Shown here piece after piece: positions 15,689 to 23,921 of a DNA stretch of 35,903 nucleotides. The stretch is from an uncultured Acidobacteriaceae bacterium. Lineage in GTDB: Bacteria; Acidobacteriota; Terriglobia; Terriglobales; Acidobacteriaceae. The first letter of the stretch is position 1, and each line of letters starts with the position of its first letter. Made by a program: the position numbers and the translations under genes. Below the pieces are notes generated by a model, which ran no database searches, was not told the DNA's origin, and saw only the letters and a program-made list of their open reading frames with translations. The stretch is from positions 1 through 35,903 of the forward strand of contig CAIVDV010000060.1 of assembly GCA_903904755.1 (NCBI GenBank), read 5' to 3'.

Positions 15689-18214
15689 CTAGTCCCCCGG
15701 CGTCGCCCCCACCGGCTCTTCCAGCGTTATCAAATCGCACGCAATCGACAGGCACCGCCCCAGCTCCCTGAAGCCTATCTCCCAGCGCTCGTGCTCTTCC
15801 TCACTATGCCCCGTCAGCGAGTACGGCGAGCTCCGCAAAATCTCGTACCAGATATTCTGCGCCTGCCACAGATTCAACTCAAACGGCAGCTCCACCAGCG
15901 CCCGCGACAAATGCACCGCACGCTCCAGCGCATCCATTGAACCCGATGACATCTGCAGCTCCACCATGGCCCGCTTCATCCGCAGGTCCACCGTGTAGCT
16001 CAGCGTCGTCGTATCCAGCGCAATCCCGTCATCCTGCGCCATCTCAATAAACGACTGCACCAGCGCCGTATCCACCGGGTCGCTGTCCAGCGCATTCCGC
16101 AGTCCCACGTTCACCGCAAATCCCGCCGCCAGCACCAGCGCCGCAGGCTTCGGCAGCCCCGCATGTGCCAGGTAGTGCATCAGGCTCGCATGATCGTTGT
16201 AAATCGTCTTCAGCGACGTCTCAATATCCCGCAGCGTGGAGTCCAGAATCAGCTTCACAATCCGCCGCTGCTCATCGCTGAACAGCGACGTCAGCGAATA
16301 ATCCATGTGATAGTAGCGATCCAGCAACCGAATCACATCTGGAAAATTCGCATGCATCACCTTCGTCCTCGCCTCTTGCGCCAGTTGCTCATACTCAACC
16401 GATTCATTCAGCGCATAGGACTTCACCGCTGCCGTAATGTTCTGGTCGCCAAAGTGCAGCACCGCATAGCTGAAGGTCTCGCTCTGCTCCGTAATCGACG
16501 AAGCTACCTTCACCAACCCCATCGCCAGCCGTCCACTGCCTGAGGACACAATCTCATGCGAAATCCTGTGCACCTGGTAGCAGAACAGCTCCGTTTCATC
16601 GCCATACGAACTGAACACGGAGCTGATTGCAAAGTGCGCCGCCACCTGCTCCAGCGTCAACCCCAGTGACCGTGCCTGCGTCGTATAAATCTTCGCGCCA
16701 TCGCCCTCATTCGGGTCGTTCGATTTCGCCCGTGCAATCGTCGACAGAAACTCCGGCTCCAGCCCGTACGCATCTTCCGCAAACAGGTCCCCGGCCAGTT
16801 GCAGCACCCGTGCGGCGTACGCAATAATCTGCACCGTTTCAATGCCCGAAATATCGTCGAAAAACCATCCGCAGCTCGTGTACATCAGTTGCGCATGGCG
16901 CTGCATCTCCATCAGGCTCAGCGCTGCAATCCGCTCGCTTTTCGTCAGCGCATGGCGCTGGTGCTTCTTCAGGAAGGCATCCACGCTCTCCGGACTCCGG
17001 TCCAGAACCACGTCAATGTATCCATCCCGGGCCGCCCACACATCCTTGAATACCTCCGCGCCCAGCTTCTCCGTCAGCGGTGTAATCCCATCCCGCAGGT
17101 CGTCCAGCGCCTTGCGCAGCGGAGCCCGCCAAAGCTGGTTCCATCCCGCGCGTCCGCCGTTGCAGCCGCAGTTTGACCGCCATCGCTCCACGCCATGGCT
17201 GCAGCTCCAGCTCGTATCCTCGTAAATCTCCGCCTCATACCGCGTGCCAAACTCCGCCAAAAAGCTGCCGTAGTTTGCCAGCCCCACCTGCCCATCCTGC
17301 TGCAGCAGCCGCAGCGCATACGCCAGCGCCATCTCGCCGTGCTTGTGGTGGTGGCCATAGCTCTCGCCATCCGTCGCAATATGCACCAGTTGCGGCTGGT
17401 CGTTCTCTCGGAAGCCCATCTTCAGCCGCGAAACAAATCCCTCGCCCGAGTTCAGCAAGCCCTCAAACGCCACCGCCCGCGATATCACGCCGTCGTAGAA
17501 AAACACCACAATCGACAGGCCCGACTCAAACCGCACCAGGTACGGCCTCGTCGTATCAATCGACGCATTTGGCGTGCTCACCCAGTCCCCGGTCACGTTC
17601 ACCACTTCCGTGGCGCGCTTCTTGCCTTCCCCTGGAACCTTCTCAATCGAGATTGCCCGGAATCGCTTCGCCTGCCCCGGCGCCAGCACCGTGAACTTGA
17701 TGCCCTCGGCCGCCATCAGCTCCAGGCTCTCGTTATCCGCAGCCGTCTCCGCCAGCCACATCCCCTCCGGCGCAATCCCGTATCGCTGCTTGTAGTCCGC
17801 AATCCCCCAGCGAATCTGCGTCAGCCGGTCCCGCGTGTTCGCCAGCGGCAGAATGATGTGGTTGTACACCTGCGCCATCGCCGAGCTGTGGCCCTTGAAC
17901 ATCTCCCGGCTCCGCCGCTCTCCGTCCAGAATCATCCGGTACGTTCGCGGCGCACGCTCCGCCAGCCAGCTCAGCAGCGTCGGCCCAAAGTTGAAGCTCA
18001 TCCGCGCATAGTTGTTCACAATCCGCGTAATCAAGCCCTCTTTGTTCACTATCCGCGCCGCGCCATTGGTCGCGTAGCACTCCGCGCAAATCCGCTCATT
18101 CCAGTCGTGATACGGCGCCGCACTGTCCTGCGTCTCCACCGTCTCCAGCCACGGATTCTCGCGAGGCGGCTGATAAAAATGCCCGTGAATACAGATGAAG
18201 CGCTTGGTGGCCAT
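15689..18214 (-). CDS. Glycoside hydrolase family 57 protein with DUF3536 domain
   Basis: The 841-residue product begins with the GH57 barrel. HGHFYQPP (10-17) is the His-rich opening of the family, MWLAE (152-156) probably carries the nucleophile glutamate, and ATDGESYGHHHKHGEM (280-295) carries the probable acid/base aspartate D282. The C-terminal half from about residue 550 matches the helical DUF3536 region found in this subgroup. GH57 enzymes act on alpha-glucans (alpha-amylase, 4-alpha-glucanotransferase, branching enzyme); the exact reaction of the DUF3536 group is not settled. No signal peptide is seen, so it is likely cytoplasmic and may act in glycogen turnover. It lies 64 bases upstream of the peptidase gene's start and could be read together with it. 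A possible LacI-type operator and a -10 box precede it. Confidence 0.88.
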   Translation of the reverse strand: MATKRFICIHGHFYQPPRENPWLETVETQDSAAPYHDWNERICAECYATNGAARIVNKEGLITRIVNNYARMSFNFGPTLLSWLAERAPRTYRMILDGERRSREMFKGHSSAMAQVYNHIILPLANTRDRLTQIRWGIADYKQRYGIAPEGMWLAETAADNESLELMAAEGIKFTVLAPGQAKRFRAISIEKVPGEGKKRATEVVNVTGDWVSTPNASIDTTRPYLVRFESGLSIVVFFYDGVISRAVAFEGLLNSGEGFVSRLKMGFRENDQPQLVHIATDGESYGHHHKHGEMALAYALRLLQQDGQVGLANYGSFLAEFGTRYEAEIYEDTSWSCSHGVERWRSNCGCNGGRAGWNQLWRAPLRKALDDLRDGITPLTEKLGAEVFKDVWAARDGYIDVVLDRSPESVDAFLKKHQRHALTKSERIAALSLMEMQRHAQLMYTSCGWFFDDISGIETVQIIAYAARVLQLAGDLFAEDAYGLEPEFLSTIARAKSNDPNEGDGAKIYTTQARSLGLTLEQVAAHFAISSVFSSYGDETELFCYQVHRISHEIVSSGSGRLAMGLVKVASSITEQSETFSYAVLHFGDQNITAAVKSYALNESVEYEQLAQEARTKVMHANFPDVIRLLDRYYHMDYSLTSLFSDEQRRIVKLILDSTLRDIETSLKTIYNDHASLMHYLAHAGLPKPAALVLAAGFAVNVGLRNALDSDPVDTALVQSFIEMAQDDGIALDTTTLSYTVDLRMKRAMVELQMSSGSMDALERAVHLSRALVELPFELNLWQAQNIWYEILRSSPYSLTGHSEEEHERWEIGFRELGRCLSIACDLITLEEPVGATPGD

Positions 18215-18246
18215 CGCGACAATCGTCCCTTACCCGCTTAATTTGC

Positions 18247-18288
18247 TGTAACGCCCATTGTAGGGGAAACGGTTACACGAATTCCCCT
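18247..18288 (-). promoter_or_regulatory. Possible GH57 promoter with LacI-type operator and interlocked stems
   Basis: On the minus strand TGTAACCGTTTCCC resembles the LacI/CcpA-family operator consensus with a central CG. It directly precedes TACAAT (plus 18257-18262), a good -10 box 42 bases before the start codon. No matching -35 was found. TGTAAC (18247-18252) can pair with GTTACA (18272-18277), and AGGGGAA (18262-18268) with TTCCCCT (18282-18288). The two stems interlock, so they could form a pseudoknot or two alternative hairpins. Confidence 0.35.
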
Positions 18289-18377
18289 GCAACCCGGCCA
18301 ATTCCAATCAAAACCCAGGCTTTCGGGAAAGTTTTTCCCTGCACCAAATCAGCTTTGCTCGCAGCGCCCTCTTCCGG

Positions 18378-19076
18378 CTACTTTCCCTGGGCAGCCTTCC
18401 GTTCCGCAGCCTCCAGGTCGCATGCCCGCCACAGATACCAGCTCGCCACGCTCCGCCACGGTGCCCACTTCTTCGCCCGCTTGTGCATCGCCTCCGGCTT
18501 CGGCAAATCCGCCGTCGCCACCGCGCGCGTCTTCGGGGCCCGCCCAAACGTCAGCAGAAATCCCTTCCGCACCCCGTAATCCGTCACCGGAAACACATCC
18601 GGCCGCCCCAGCCGAAAAATCAGCAGCATCTCCACCGTCCACGGCCCAATCCCCCGCACCGCCGTCAGCCGCTTCACAATCTCCTCATCCGGCATCTTCC
18701 GTATTGCCCCAAGGGTCGGCACCGTCCCATCCACCGTCCGCTCCGCCAGGTCTCGCAGCGCGCGTATCTTGTTCCCGCTCACCCCGCACCCGCGCAACTG
18801 CTCTTCCGGCGTCCGCAGCAGCTCCTCCGGACTCGGATCTCCCTCCCCGTACATCGCCTGCAGCCGCCCGTGAATCGCCGCCGCCGCCTTCCCGTGCAGT
18901 TGCTGATACAGAATCGACTCCAGCAGCGAGTCAAACGGCGTCCCCGTATGCCCCAGCTTCAGCGTAAAGTCCCCAGCCCGCTCCATCAGCGCCGCCAGCT
19001 TCTTGTCCGCCGCCTTCAGGTGCCCCACCGCCGCTGCCGCGTCATACGGCAGCGCTTGCTTCCCGTTGTGAATCAT
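18378..19076 (-). CDS. DNA-3-methyladenine glycosylase, AlkA/HhH-GPD family
   Basis: This 232-residue enzyme is expected to remove alkylated bases in base-excision repair. The helix-hairpin-helix is LTAVRGIGPWTVEM (137-150), and the catalytic aspartate is D166 in VFPVTDYGVRKG, matching Asp238 of E. coli AlkA. FDSLLESILYQQLHGKAA (48-65) is the usual first helical block. It lacks the N-terminal beta domain of E. coli AlkA and so resembles the shorter bacterial form. No Cys cluster for an iron-sulfur centre is present, which argues against EndoIII or MutY. Only 64 bases, filled by a heptamer repeat, separate it from the dioxygenase gene upstream on the same strand. Confidence 0.9.
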   Translation of the reverse strand: MIHNGKQALPYDAAAAVGHLKAADKKLAALMERAGDFTLKLGHTGTPFDSLLESILYQQLHGKAAAAIHGRLQAMYGEGDPSPEELLRTPEEQLRGCGVSGNKIRALRDLAERTVDGTVPTLGAIRKMPDEEIVKRLTAVRGIGPWTVEMLLIFRLGRPDVFPVTDYGVRKGFLLTFGRAPKTRAVATADLPKPEAMHKRAKKWAPWRSVASWYLWRACDLEAAERKAAQGK

Positions 19077-19112
19077 TCCCGCAGTCTACCCGCACCCCTC
19101 CCAATCGCGCTA

Positions 19113-19140
19113 CCTGATCCCTGACCCCTGCTCCCTGCCC
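19113..19140. repeat. Heptanucleotide tandem repeat, four units
   Basis: Four consecutive 7-base units read CCTGATC, CCTGACC, CCTGCTC and CCTGCCC. They fill the space between the AlkA-type gene and the dioxygenase gene. A second array of the same kind is at 23874-23901. Confidence 0.6.
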
Positions 19141-19974
19141 TCACCCAAACCGGTACGCGCTGATCACCGCCCGCATCGGAGAGTCCGTAAAGATCCGCTC
19201 GGCCCGGTCCCCATCGCCCGCTCCCGCAGCCACCATCAGCGGCAGCAGATGCTCTTCCCTGGGGTGCGCCGCCAGCGCATACGGAGCCTCCACCCAATGT
19301 TTCAACAGCTCCTCGCGCTCCCCTGGGCCCGCCAGCACCGCCGGCGTCAGCCAGTCGTCAAAGGCCTGGGATACCCGCAGCGTGTCCGCCTGCATGTACC
19401 CGCGCAAATTGTGCCAACTGTTCCCGCTGCCCACAATCAGCACGCCCTCATCCCGCAGCGCCGCCAGCGCCTTGCCCGCCGCCAGATGCAGCGCCGGGTC
19501 CAGGTTCCGCTGCAGGCTCACCGTCACCACCGGAATCTCCGCCTCCGGGAACGCCACCATCAGCGGCACAAACGTCCCATGGTCATATCCGCGCTCTGCC
19601 GTCGCCGCCGGCAACCCCGCCGCCTTCAGCAGCTCCAACACCCGCGCCGCCAGCTCCGGGCTTCCCGGCGCAGGCCAGCTCAGCCGGTAGGTGTGCTCCG
19701 GGAATCCCGAGTAGTCATAGATCATCCCCGGCCGCTCCGCCGTGCTCACCGTAAACGCAGCCTCTTCCCAGTGCCCGCTCACCACCACCATCGCCTTCGG
19801 CTGCGCCGCCAGCGTCGCCGCCAGCCCTGCCAGAAAATCCCGCGTCTTCTCCCACGTATCCGCCGGCCCCCACGTCCAATCCATAAAAAAGCACGGCCCG
19901 CCCCCATGCGGCAGAAACAGCGCCGGCTGCCTCACCGCCTTCTCTTCCACCACACCCACAGCCAACTCCGCCAT
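19141..19974 (-). CDS. DODA-type extradiol dioxygenase family protein (YgiD-like)
   Basis: The 277-residue product belongs to the LigB/DODA family, which opens catechol rings (for example 4,5-DOPA dioxygenase) using a non-haem metal. Expected metal and catalytic histidines are visible: H23 in LFLPHGGGP, H68 in VVSGHWE, H132 in YDHGTFVPL and H188 in GSGNSWHNL. A late histidine pair in HPREEHLLPL is probably the remaining ligand site. Length fits the family (about 260-280). AGGAG lies 8 bases before the ATG at 19974. No other aromatic-catabolism genes are nearby, so the natural substrate cannot be told; many such stand-alone proteins have unproven activity. Confidence 0.88.
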   Translation of the reverse strand: MAELAVGVVEEKAVRQPALFLPHGGGPCFFMDWTWGPADTWEKTRDFLAGLAATLAAQPKAMVVVSGHWEEAAFTVSTAERPGMIYDYSGFPEHTYRLSWPAPGSPELAARVLELLKAAGLPAATAERGYDHGTFVPLMVAFPEAEIPVVTVSLQRNLDPALHLAAGKALAALRDEGVLIVGSGNSWHNLRGYMQADTLRVSQAFDDWLTPAVLAGPGEREELLKHWVEAPYALAAHPREEHLLPLMVAAGAGDGDRAERIFTDSPMRAVISAYRFG

Positions 19975-20200
19975 CGCCCTCGCTCCTTTACTTGTTACAA
20001 CAACTATCTATCGGATGGCACAGCCTTCCCAAACGATGCATCCAATTTCCATCACCGCTCCCCACCCCTGTTGCTCAACTCGGACCACCTGCTCCACTTT
20101 GCTCGAAATTCCCTGCTTCCAATTCCCGCCAACCCTCCTATACTTCTCCTAAGCAAGTGCTCTGCCCCACAAAGGTCCAGCCTTGCCCGCAGGGCAAACC

Positions 20201-20686
20201 ATGGCCACTCAGTCGGCACACAAACGCGTCTCTCCCCAAACCGAGATTCCCGATCGGCTCTACTACCGCATCGGCGACGTCGCCAAGCTCTGTGGTGTTG
20301 AAACCTACGTCCTCCGCTTCTGGGAGACCCAGTTCCCGCAGCTCAAGCCCAACAAGGGTGGCACCGGCCAGCGCCTCTATCGCCGCCGCGAGCTCGACAT
20401 CGCCCTCCGCATCAAGCAACTTGTCCACGAAGAGGGCTACACCATCGCCGGCGCGCGCCAGCTCCTGGAGTCCGGCACCCGCAGCCGCACCCGCCAGTCC
20501 AACCTCCAGCTCTCCAGCGACAAGGGCACCACCCGTGCGGAAAGCACCAAAGCCGCCCTCATCCGCCTCCGCACCGAGCTGCGCGAACTCGCCAACCAGC
20601 TCGCCATGCCCGAGCCCACCGTCGCCCGCCGCAAGTCCCGCGTCACCACCTTCCGCGCCCCCTCGGCCACCCTCTTCCCGGAATAG
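20201..20686 (+). CDS. MerR-family transcriptional regulator
   Basis: The product of about 161 residues carries one MerR winged helix-turn-helix at about residues 20-90. YYRIGDVAKLCGVETYVLRF and RLYRRRELDIALRIKQLV are typical, with FWETQFPQL in the recognition region as in the HspR/MlrA-like branch. The remaining tail is short and basic (TRSRTRQ and a C-terminal RRKSRVTTF) without the Cys residues of metal-sensing MerR proteins, so no effector can be proposed. The ATG at 20201 is chosen over the TTG at 20183; the ribosome binding site is weak (AGGG). It is divergent from the dioxygenase gene with about 226 bases between. Confidence 0.88.
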   Translation: MATQSAHKRVSPQTEIPDRLYYRIGDVAKLCGVETYVLRFWETQFPQLKPNKGGTGQRLYRRRELDIALRIKQLVHEEGYTIAGARQLLESGTRSRTRQSNLQLSSDKGTTRAESTKAALIRLRTELRELANQLAMPEPTVARRKSRVTTFRAPSATLFPE

Positions 20687-20751
20687 CCCCGCCCCAATCC
20701 TTCCTCCGCGCCAAATCCGCCCGCACCCGCGCGCTTTTTCCCCCCAGCGCC

Positions 20752-20780
20752 TTTACGCCTTTCCCTCACCCCTGTAAAAT
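20752..20780 (+). promoter_or_regulatory. Promoter of tRNA-Thr
   Basis: TTTACG (20752-20757) and TAAAAT (20775-20780) are spaced by 17 bases. The predicted transcription start falls near 20787, leaving a leader of about 9 bases before the tRNA. The -35 matches the sigma-70 consensus at four of six positions and the -10 at five of six. Confidence 0.5.
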
Positions 20781-20795
20781 CAAACAGTGGCAGTC

Positions 20796-20871
<76 letters not shown>

Positions 20872-20899
20872 TACTTCCCCAATCCCGCCGCACACCCCA

Positions 20900-20918
20900 G
20901 GGGCCTCAGGCCCCTTTT
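20900..20918 (+). terminator. Rho-independent terminator after tRNA-Thr
   Basis: GGGGCC (20900-20905) pairs with GGCCCC (20909-20914) around a TCA loop, followed by TTTTCT. It lies 28 bases past the tRNA 3' end. Confidence 0.85.
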
Positions 20919-20949
20919 CTCTTGCCCGCAGATTTCCCCGCACACGCGC

Positions 20950-20991
20950 AAAAGAGCCTGCCCGTTCCACCGGAACAGGCAGGCTCTTTTT
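20950..20991. terminator. Bidirectional terminator, mainly for the GH1 gene
   Basis: AAAGAGCCTGCC-C-GTTCC (20951-20968) pairs with GGAAC-A-GGCAGGCTCTTT (20972-20989). It is a 17-bp stem with one mismatch and an ACC loop. A T-run follows on the plus strand, and AAAA at 20950-20953 gives a T-run on the minus strand. It lies 20 bases past the stop codon of the minus-strand GH1 gene and also backs up the tRNA terminator. Confidence 0.9.
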
Positions 20992-21010
20992 CCCATCGCA
21001 TTGCCGCCTC

Positions 21011-22474
21011 TTACGCCAGCCCGTTGCGCGCAATCACCTGCTTGTAGAAGTGCGCGCTCAGCTTCGGCGAACGCTTCTGCGTCGCAAAGTCCACGTAGTG
21101 GATCCCGAACCGCTTCCCGTATCCATCCGCCCACTCGTAGTTGTCCAGCAGGCTCCACAGGAAGTATCCCTTCACCGGAACCCCTTCGCCCACCACGCGA
21201 TGCAGTTGCGTCAGGTAGTTCCGCAGGAACATCACCCGGTCCGTATCCAGCACCTCGCCCTGCGCATTCGGAATATCGGTCGATGAGCAGCCATTCTCGG
21301 TGATGTACATCTCCTTCACCTTCCACAGCTTCTCCGCCAGCTTCGGGCTCCAGTACAGTCCCTCAGGCCCCATCGCCAGCCACGGGCTCAGCATCTTCGG
21401 GTACGACGCCGGGTCGCTCACCACCTCATACCCGGCCTCGTTGTCCGCCGCGCGAATCCACGCCGGGTTGTAGACATTCAGCCCGATAAAGTCCAGCGGA
21501 GTCCCAATCGCCTTCATCTCTTCCGCGGTAAACTTCGGCGCATCCGCACCCAGCCGCTTCAGATACAGCTCGTGATACTTCCCTTCCATCACCACCGTCA
21601 GATACTGCGCATTCTCCAGCCGGTACGCCTTCGCCGCGGCCTCAATATGCTCCGGCGTCTCAATCACCGGGCACGTCGGAATCGCGTTCTCCGCAATGCC
21701 CACCTTCGTCCCCGCCGGTGCCGCCGCGCGAATCGCCTTCACCGCCAGCCCGTGCGCCAGAGCCGCATGGTGCGCCACCTGCGCCACCCGTGCCCGGCTC
21801 AGCTTCAGCCCCGGCGCATGCTGCCCGTTCTCATAGCCCAGCTCCACAAACGACCGCAGCTCGTTCGTCGTCATGTAGTGCTTTACCTTGCTGCCCAGCT
21901 TGCCCGCCACATACCCGGCATAGTCGGCAAACCGCCGCGGCACATCCGGATTCTCCCATCCGCCCTTGTCCTGCAGCGCCTGCGGAAGATCCCAGTGGTA
22001 CAACGTCGCATACGGCTCAATCCCCGCCGCCAGCAGCGTATCCAGCATCCGGTGGTAGAAGTCCAGCCCCTTCGGATTCGGATCGCCCCCGCCATCCGGA
22101 AACACACGCGACCACGCCAGCGAGAACCGGTACGTCTTCAGCCCTAGCCCCTTCATAATCGCAATGTCTTCCGCATACCGGTGGTAGTGGTCGTCCGCCA
22201 CATCGCCTGTGTCCCCATTCGCCGTCTTCCCCGGCGTATGGCTGAAGGTGTCCCACACGCTCGCTCCACGTCCGTCTTCCTTCACCGCGCCTTCCACCTG
22301 GTAGCTCGCCGTTGCCGACCCCCACAGGAACCCCTCCGGAAAATGCTGCACCGCCGGCACCGCCGCGTCCTGTCCTGGCTTATACATCGCCCCCAGGCTC
22401 GGCAAGGGAAGAGAAGCGGCTGCGGCACTCGCGCCAAACAGGCGCGCAAACGTACGTCGGGAAATCTGCATCAT
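21011..22474 (-). CDS. Tat-exported glycoside hydrolase family 1 beta-glucosidase
   Basis: The 487-residue enzyme starts with a twin-arginine signal, S-R-R-T-F-A-R (5-11), and an Ala-rich segment up to about residue 29, so it is probably folded in the cytoplasm and moved to the periplasm. The GH1 barrel follows: FLWGSATASYQVEGA (49-63), YHWDLPQAL (159-167), acid/base E205 in TTNEL, nucleophile E393 in YITENG, and the C-terminal aglycone-site block LWSLLDNYEWADGY. In most GH1 proteins the acid/base motif reads TxNEP; here the proline is leucine, although both glutamates are present. The likely activity is release of glucose or galactose from beta-linked oligosaccharides. It is divergent from the MerR-TPR gene. 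Confidence 0.92.
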   Translation of the reverse strand: MMQISRRTFARLFGASAAAASLPLPSLGAMYKPGQDAAVPAVQHFPEGFLWGSATASYQVEGAVKEDGRGASVWDTFSHTPGKTANGDTGDVADDHYHRYAEDIAIMKGLGLKTYRFSLAWSRVFPDGGGDPNPKGLDFYHRMLDTLLAAGIEPYATLYHWDLPQALQDKGGWENPDVPRRFADYAGYVAGKLGSKVKHYMTTNELRSFVELGYENGQHAPGLKLSRARVAQVAHHAALAHGLAVKAIRAAAPAGTKVGIAENAIPTCPVIETPEHIEAAAKAYRLENAQYLTVVMEGKYHELYLKRLGADAPKFTAEEMKAIGTPLDFIGLNVYNPAWIRAADNEAGYEVVSDPASYPKMLSPWLAMGPEGLYWSPKLAEKLWKVKEMYITENGCSSTDIPNAQGEVLDTDRVMFLRNYLTQLHRVVGEGVPVKGYFLWSLLDNYEWADGYGKRFGIHYVDFATQKRSPKLSAHFYKQVIARNGLA

Positions 22475-22779
22475 GGCTCGTTCACCCCAGTAGGAAATTG
22501 GTTTTGTTTCACCTGGCAGGGCTCATGAAACTCGGCACCAAATTTACCCGCCCTTTTCAGGCAAATCGAAGTGTATCCCGTCATACCCCCTTCCGCTTCC
22601 GCACCGACGCACACTCTCCCCACAAAATCTGCACTCGTATCTCATTAGGTACCATTTATCCACGTTTTTTTACATTCAACGGTTGTACCAATGCGCGTCG
22701 CACCCGCATAATCGCGGCATAATCGGTTCAGACCCATCGAGCCGATTCACAATCCCGGCCTGAAGGGGACCACCCAAAC
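22475..22779. other. Divergent promoter region between GH1 and MerR-TPR genes
   Basis: This 305-base gap is AT-richer than the flanking genes, especially 22620-22690. It holds CAACGGTTG (22677-22685), GCATAATCG twice at an 11-base period (22706-22714 and 22717-22725), and AATCGG (22721-22726) facing CCGATT (22742-22747). These could be regulator sites for either gene. No confident -35/-10 pair was assigned. Confidence 0.4.
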
Positions 22780-23730
22780 GTGACCCGATATAGCCGCCAG
22801 GATGTTTTGAGAATTCTCCGACTCGCTCCACGCCAACTTCACCGTTGGGAGCGGGCAGGCCTCATCCCCCCCAAAAGCGACTACGGCTTCTCCGACCTCA
22901 CCCAGCTCCGCGTCCTCGCCGAGCTCTGCGGACAGCGCATGAAGCCCGCCTCCATCCGCAACTCCGTGCAGGCCATGCAGGCCGTCGCCGGCCTCGCCAA
23001 TCCCCTGGTCGAATCCACCGTTGTCCCCGTCGGCGCCCGCCTCGCCTTCCGCCACTCCGGCGTCATGGTCGACCCCATCCGCCGACAGCTCTTCCTCGAC
23101 TTCGAAGCCGGCCCCACCCGCCGCCCCCTCACCCTCGCCGTCATGCCCACCTTGCGCAACGCCGCCACCCGCGACCGGGCCCTCCAGGCCATCTTTGTCG
23201 AGGCCGTTCAGGCTGAGGAGCAGGGCAAGAAAACGCAGGCCATGGAGCTCTACAACTCAATCCTCCAGCAGGAGCCCAAATACACCGCCGCCCTCATCAA
23301 CCTCGGCACCCTCAACTACCACCTCAAGCGCTATCCCCAGGCTGAGGACTTCTACCGCCGCGCCACCCTCGCCGATCCCGAATACGTCCTCGCCTTCTTC
23401 GACCTCGGCAACGTCCTCGACGAGCTCGGCCGCCCCGATGAGTCCATCCTTGCCTACCAGCGCGCACTCGCCCTCTCCCCCTCCTACGCCGACGCCCATT
23501 ACAACCTCGCCCTCGCCTACGAGCGCAAAGGCGAACGCCGCCGCGCCCTCACCCACTGGCAGGCCTACGTCCGGCTCGACCGCGAAGGCGCCTGGAGCGA
23601 ACACGCCCGCTCCCAGATCCGCAAGCTACTCAGCCGCGAAAAACTCTCCATCGCCCACCGCACCACCGCCTATCTCCCCAACCCCGGCCGCCAGGCCTCC
23701 CGCCTCTCCCTCGTCGCCGCCTTCGCATAG
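22780..23730 (+). CDS. MerR-type HTH protein fused to TPR repeats
   Basis: The 316-residue product starts at a GTG (AGGGGA about 10 bases upstream). Residues 1-70 resemble a MerR DNA-binding domain: YSRQDVLRILRLAPRQLHRW, then ERAGLIPP and the wing FSDLTQLRVLAELC. Residues 80-125 form a beta-rich linker. Residues 135-270 contain about four TPR units, for example LINLGTLNYHLKRYPQAEDF and AHYNLALAYERKGERRRALT. The architecture suggests a regulator that senses a protein partner through its TPR surface instead of a small ligand. It is divergent from the GH1 gene and 191 bases upstream of moaC. The target is unknown, and DNA binding is inferred from the fold only. Confidence 0.8.
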   Translation: MTRYSRQDVLRILRLAPRQLHRWERAGLIPPKSDYGFSDLTQLRVLAELCGQRMKPASIRNSVQAMQAVAGLANPLVESTVVPVGARLAFRHSGVMVDPIRRQLFLDFEAGPTRRPLTLAVMPTLRNAATRDRALQAIFVEAVQAEEQGKKTQAMELYNSILQQEPKYTAALINLGTLNYHLKRYPQAEDFYRRATLADPEYVLAFFDLGNVLDELGRPDESILAYQRALALSPSYADAHYNLALAYERKGERRRALTHWQAYVRLDREGAWSEHARSQIRKLLSREKLSIAHRTTAYLPNPGRQASRLSLVAAFA

Positions 23731-23759
23731 CGCCCACCCTCATCCTCCCGTTCTCATCT

Positions 23760-23901
23760 CAATCTCAAATGCCCTTCGGGTGCCTCAGGTGCTCGCCACG
23801 TCTTTGTCTTTGTGGCTGGGGTGGGAGTAACAGATCCCCGGCCTCGCATCCCGAATCGAGCTTCAGCTCGATTCCCTGACCCCTGACCCCTGATCACTGT
23901 C
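23760..23901. repeat. Structured intergenic repeats upstream of moaC, including heptamer array
   Basis: GAATCGAGC (23853-23861) and GCTCGATTC (23866-23874) form a perfect 9-bp stem with a TTCA loop. Upstream, GCCAC and GTGGC around GTCTTTGTCTTT form another hairpin (about 23793-23814). From 23874 four 7-base units follow: CCCTGAC, CCCTGAC, CCCTGAT, CACTGTC. The same heptamer type fills 19113-19140. No T-run follows the strong stem, so a REP-like element is as likely as a terminator. Confidence 0.45.
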
Positions 23902-23921
23902 CTTCTGCTACCCTGCTATCC

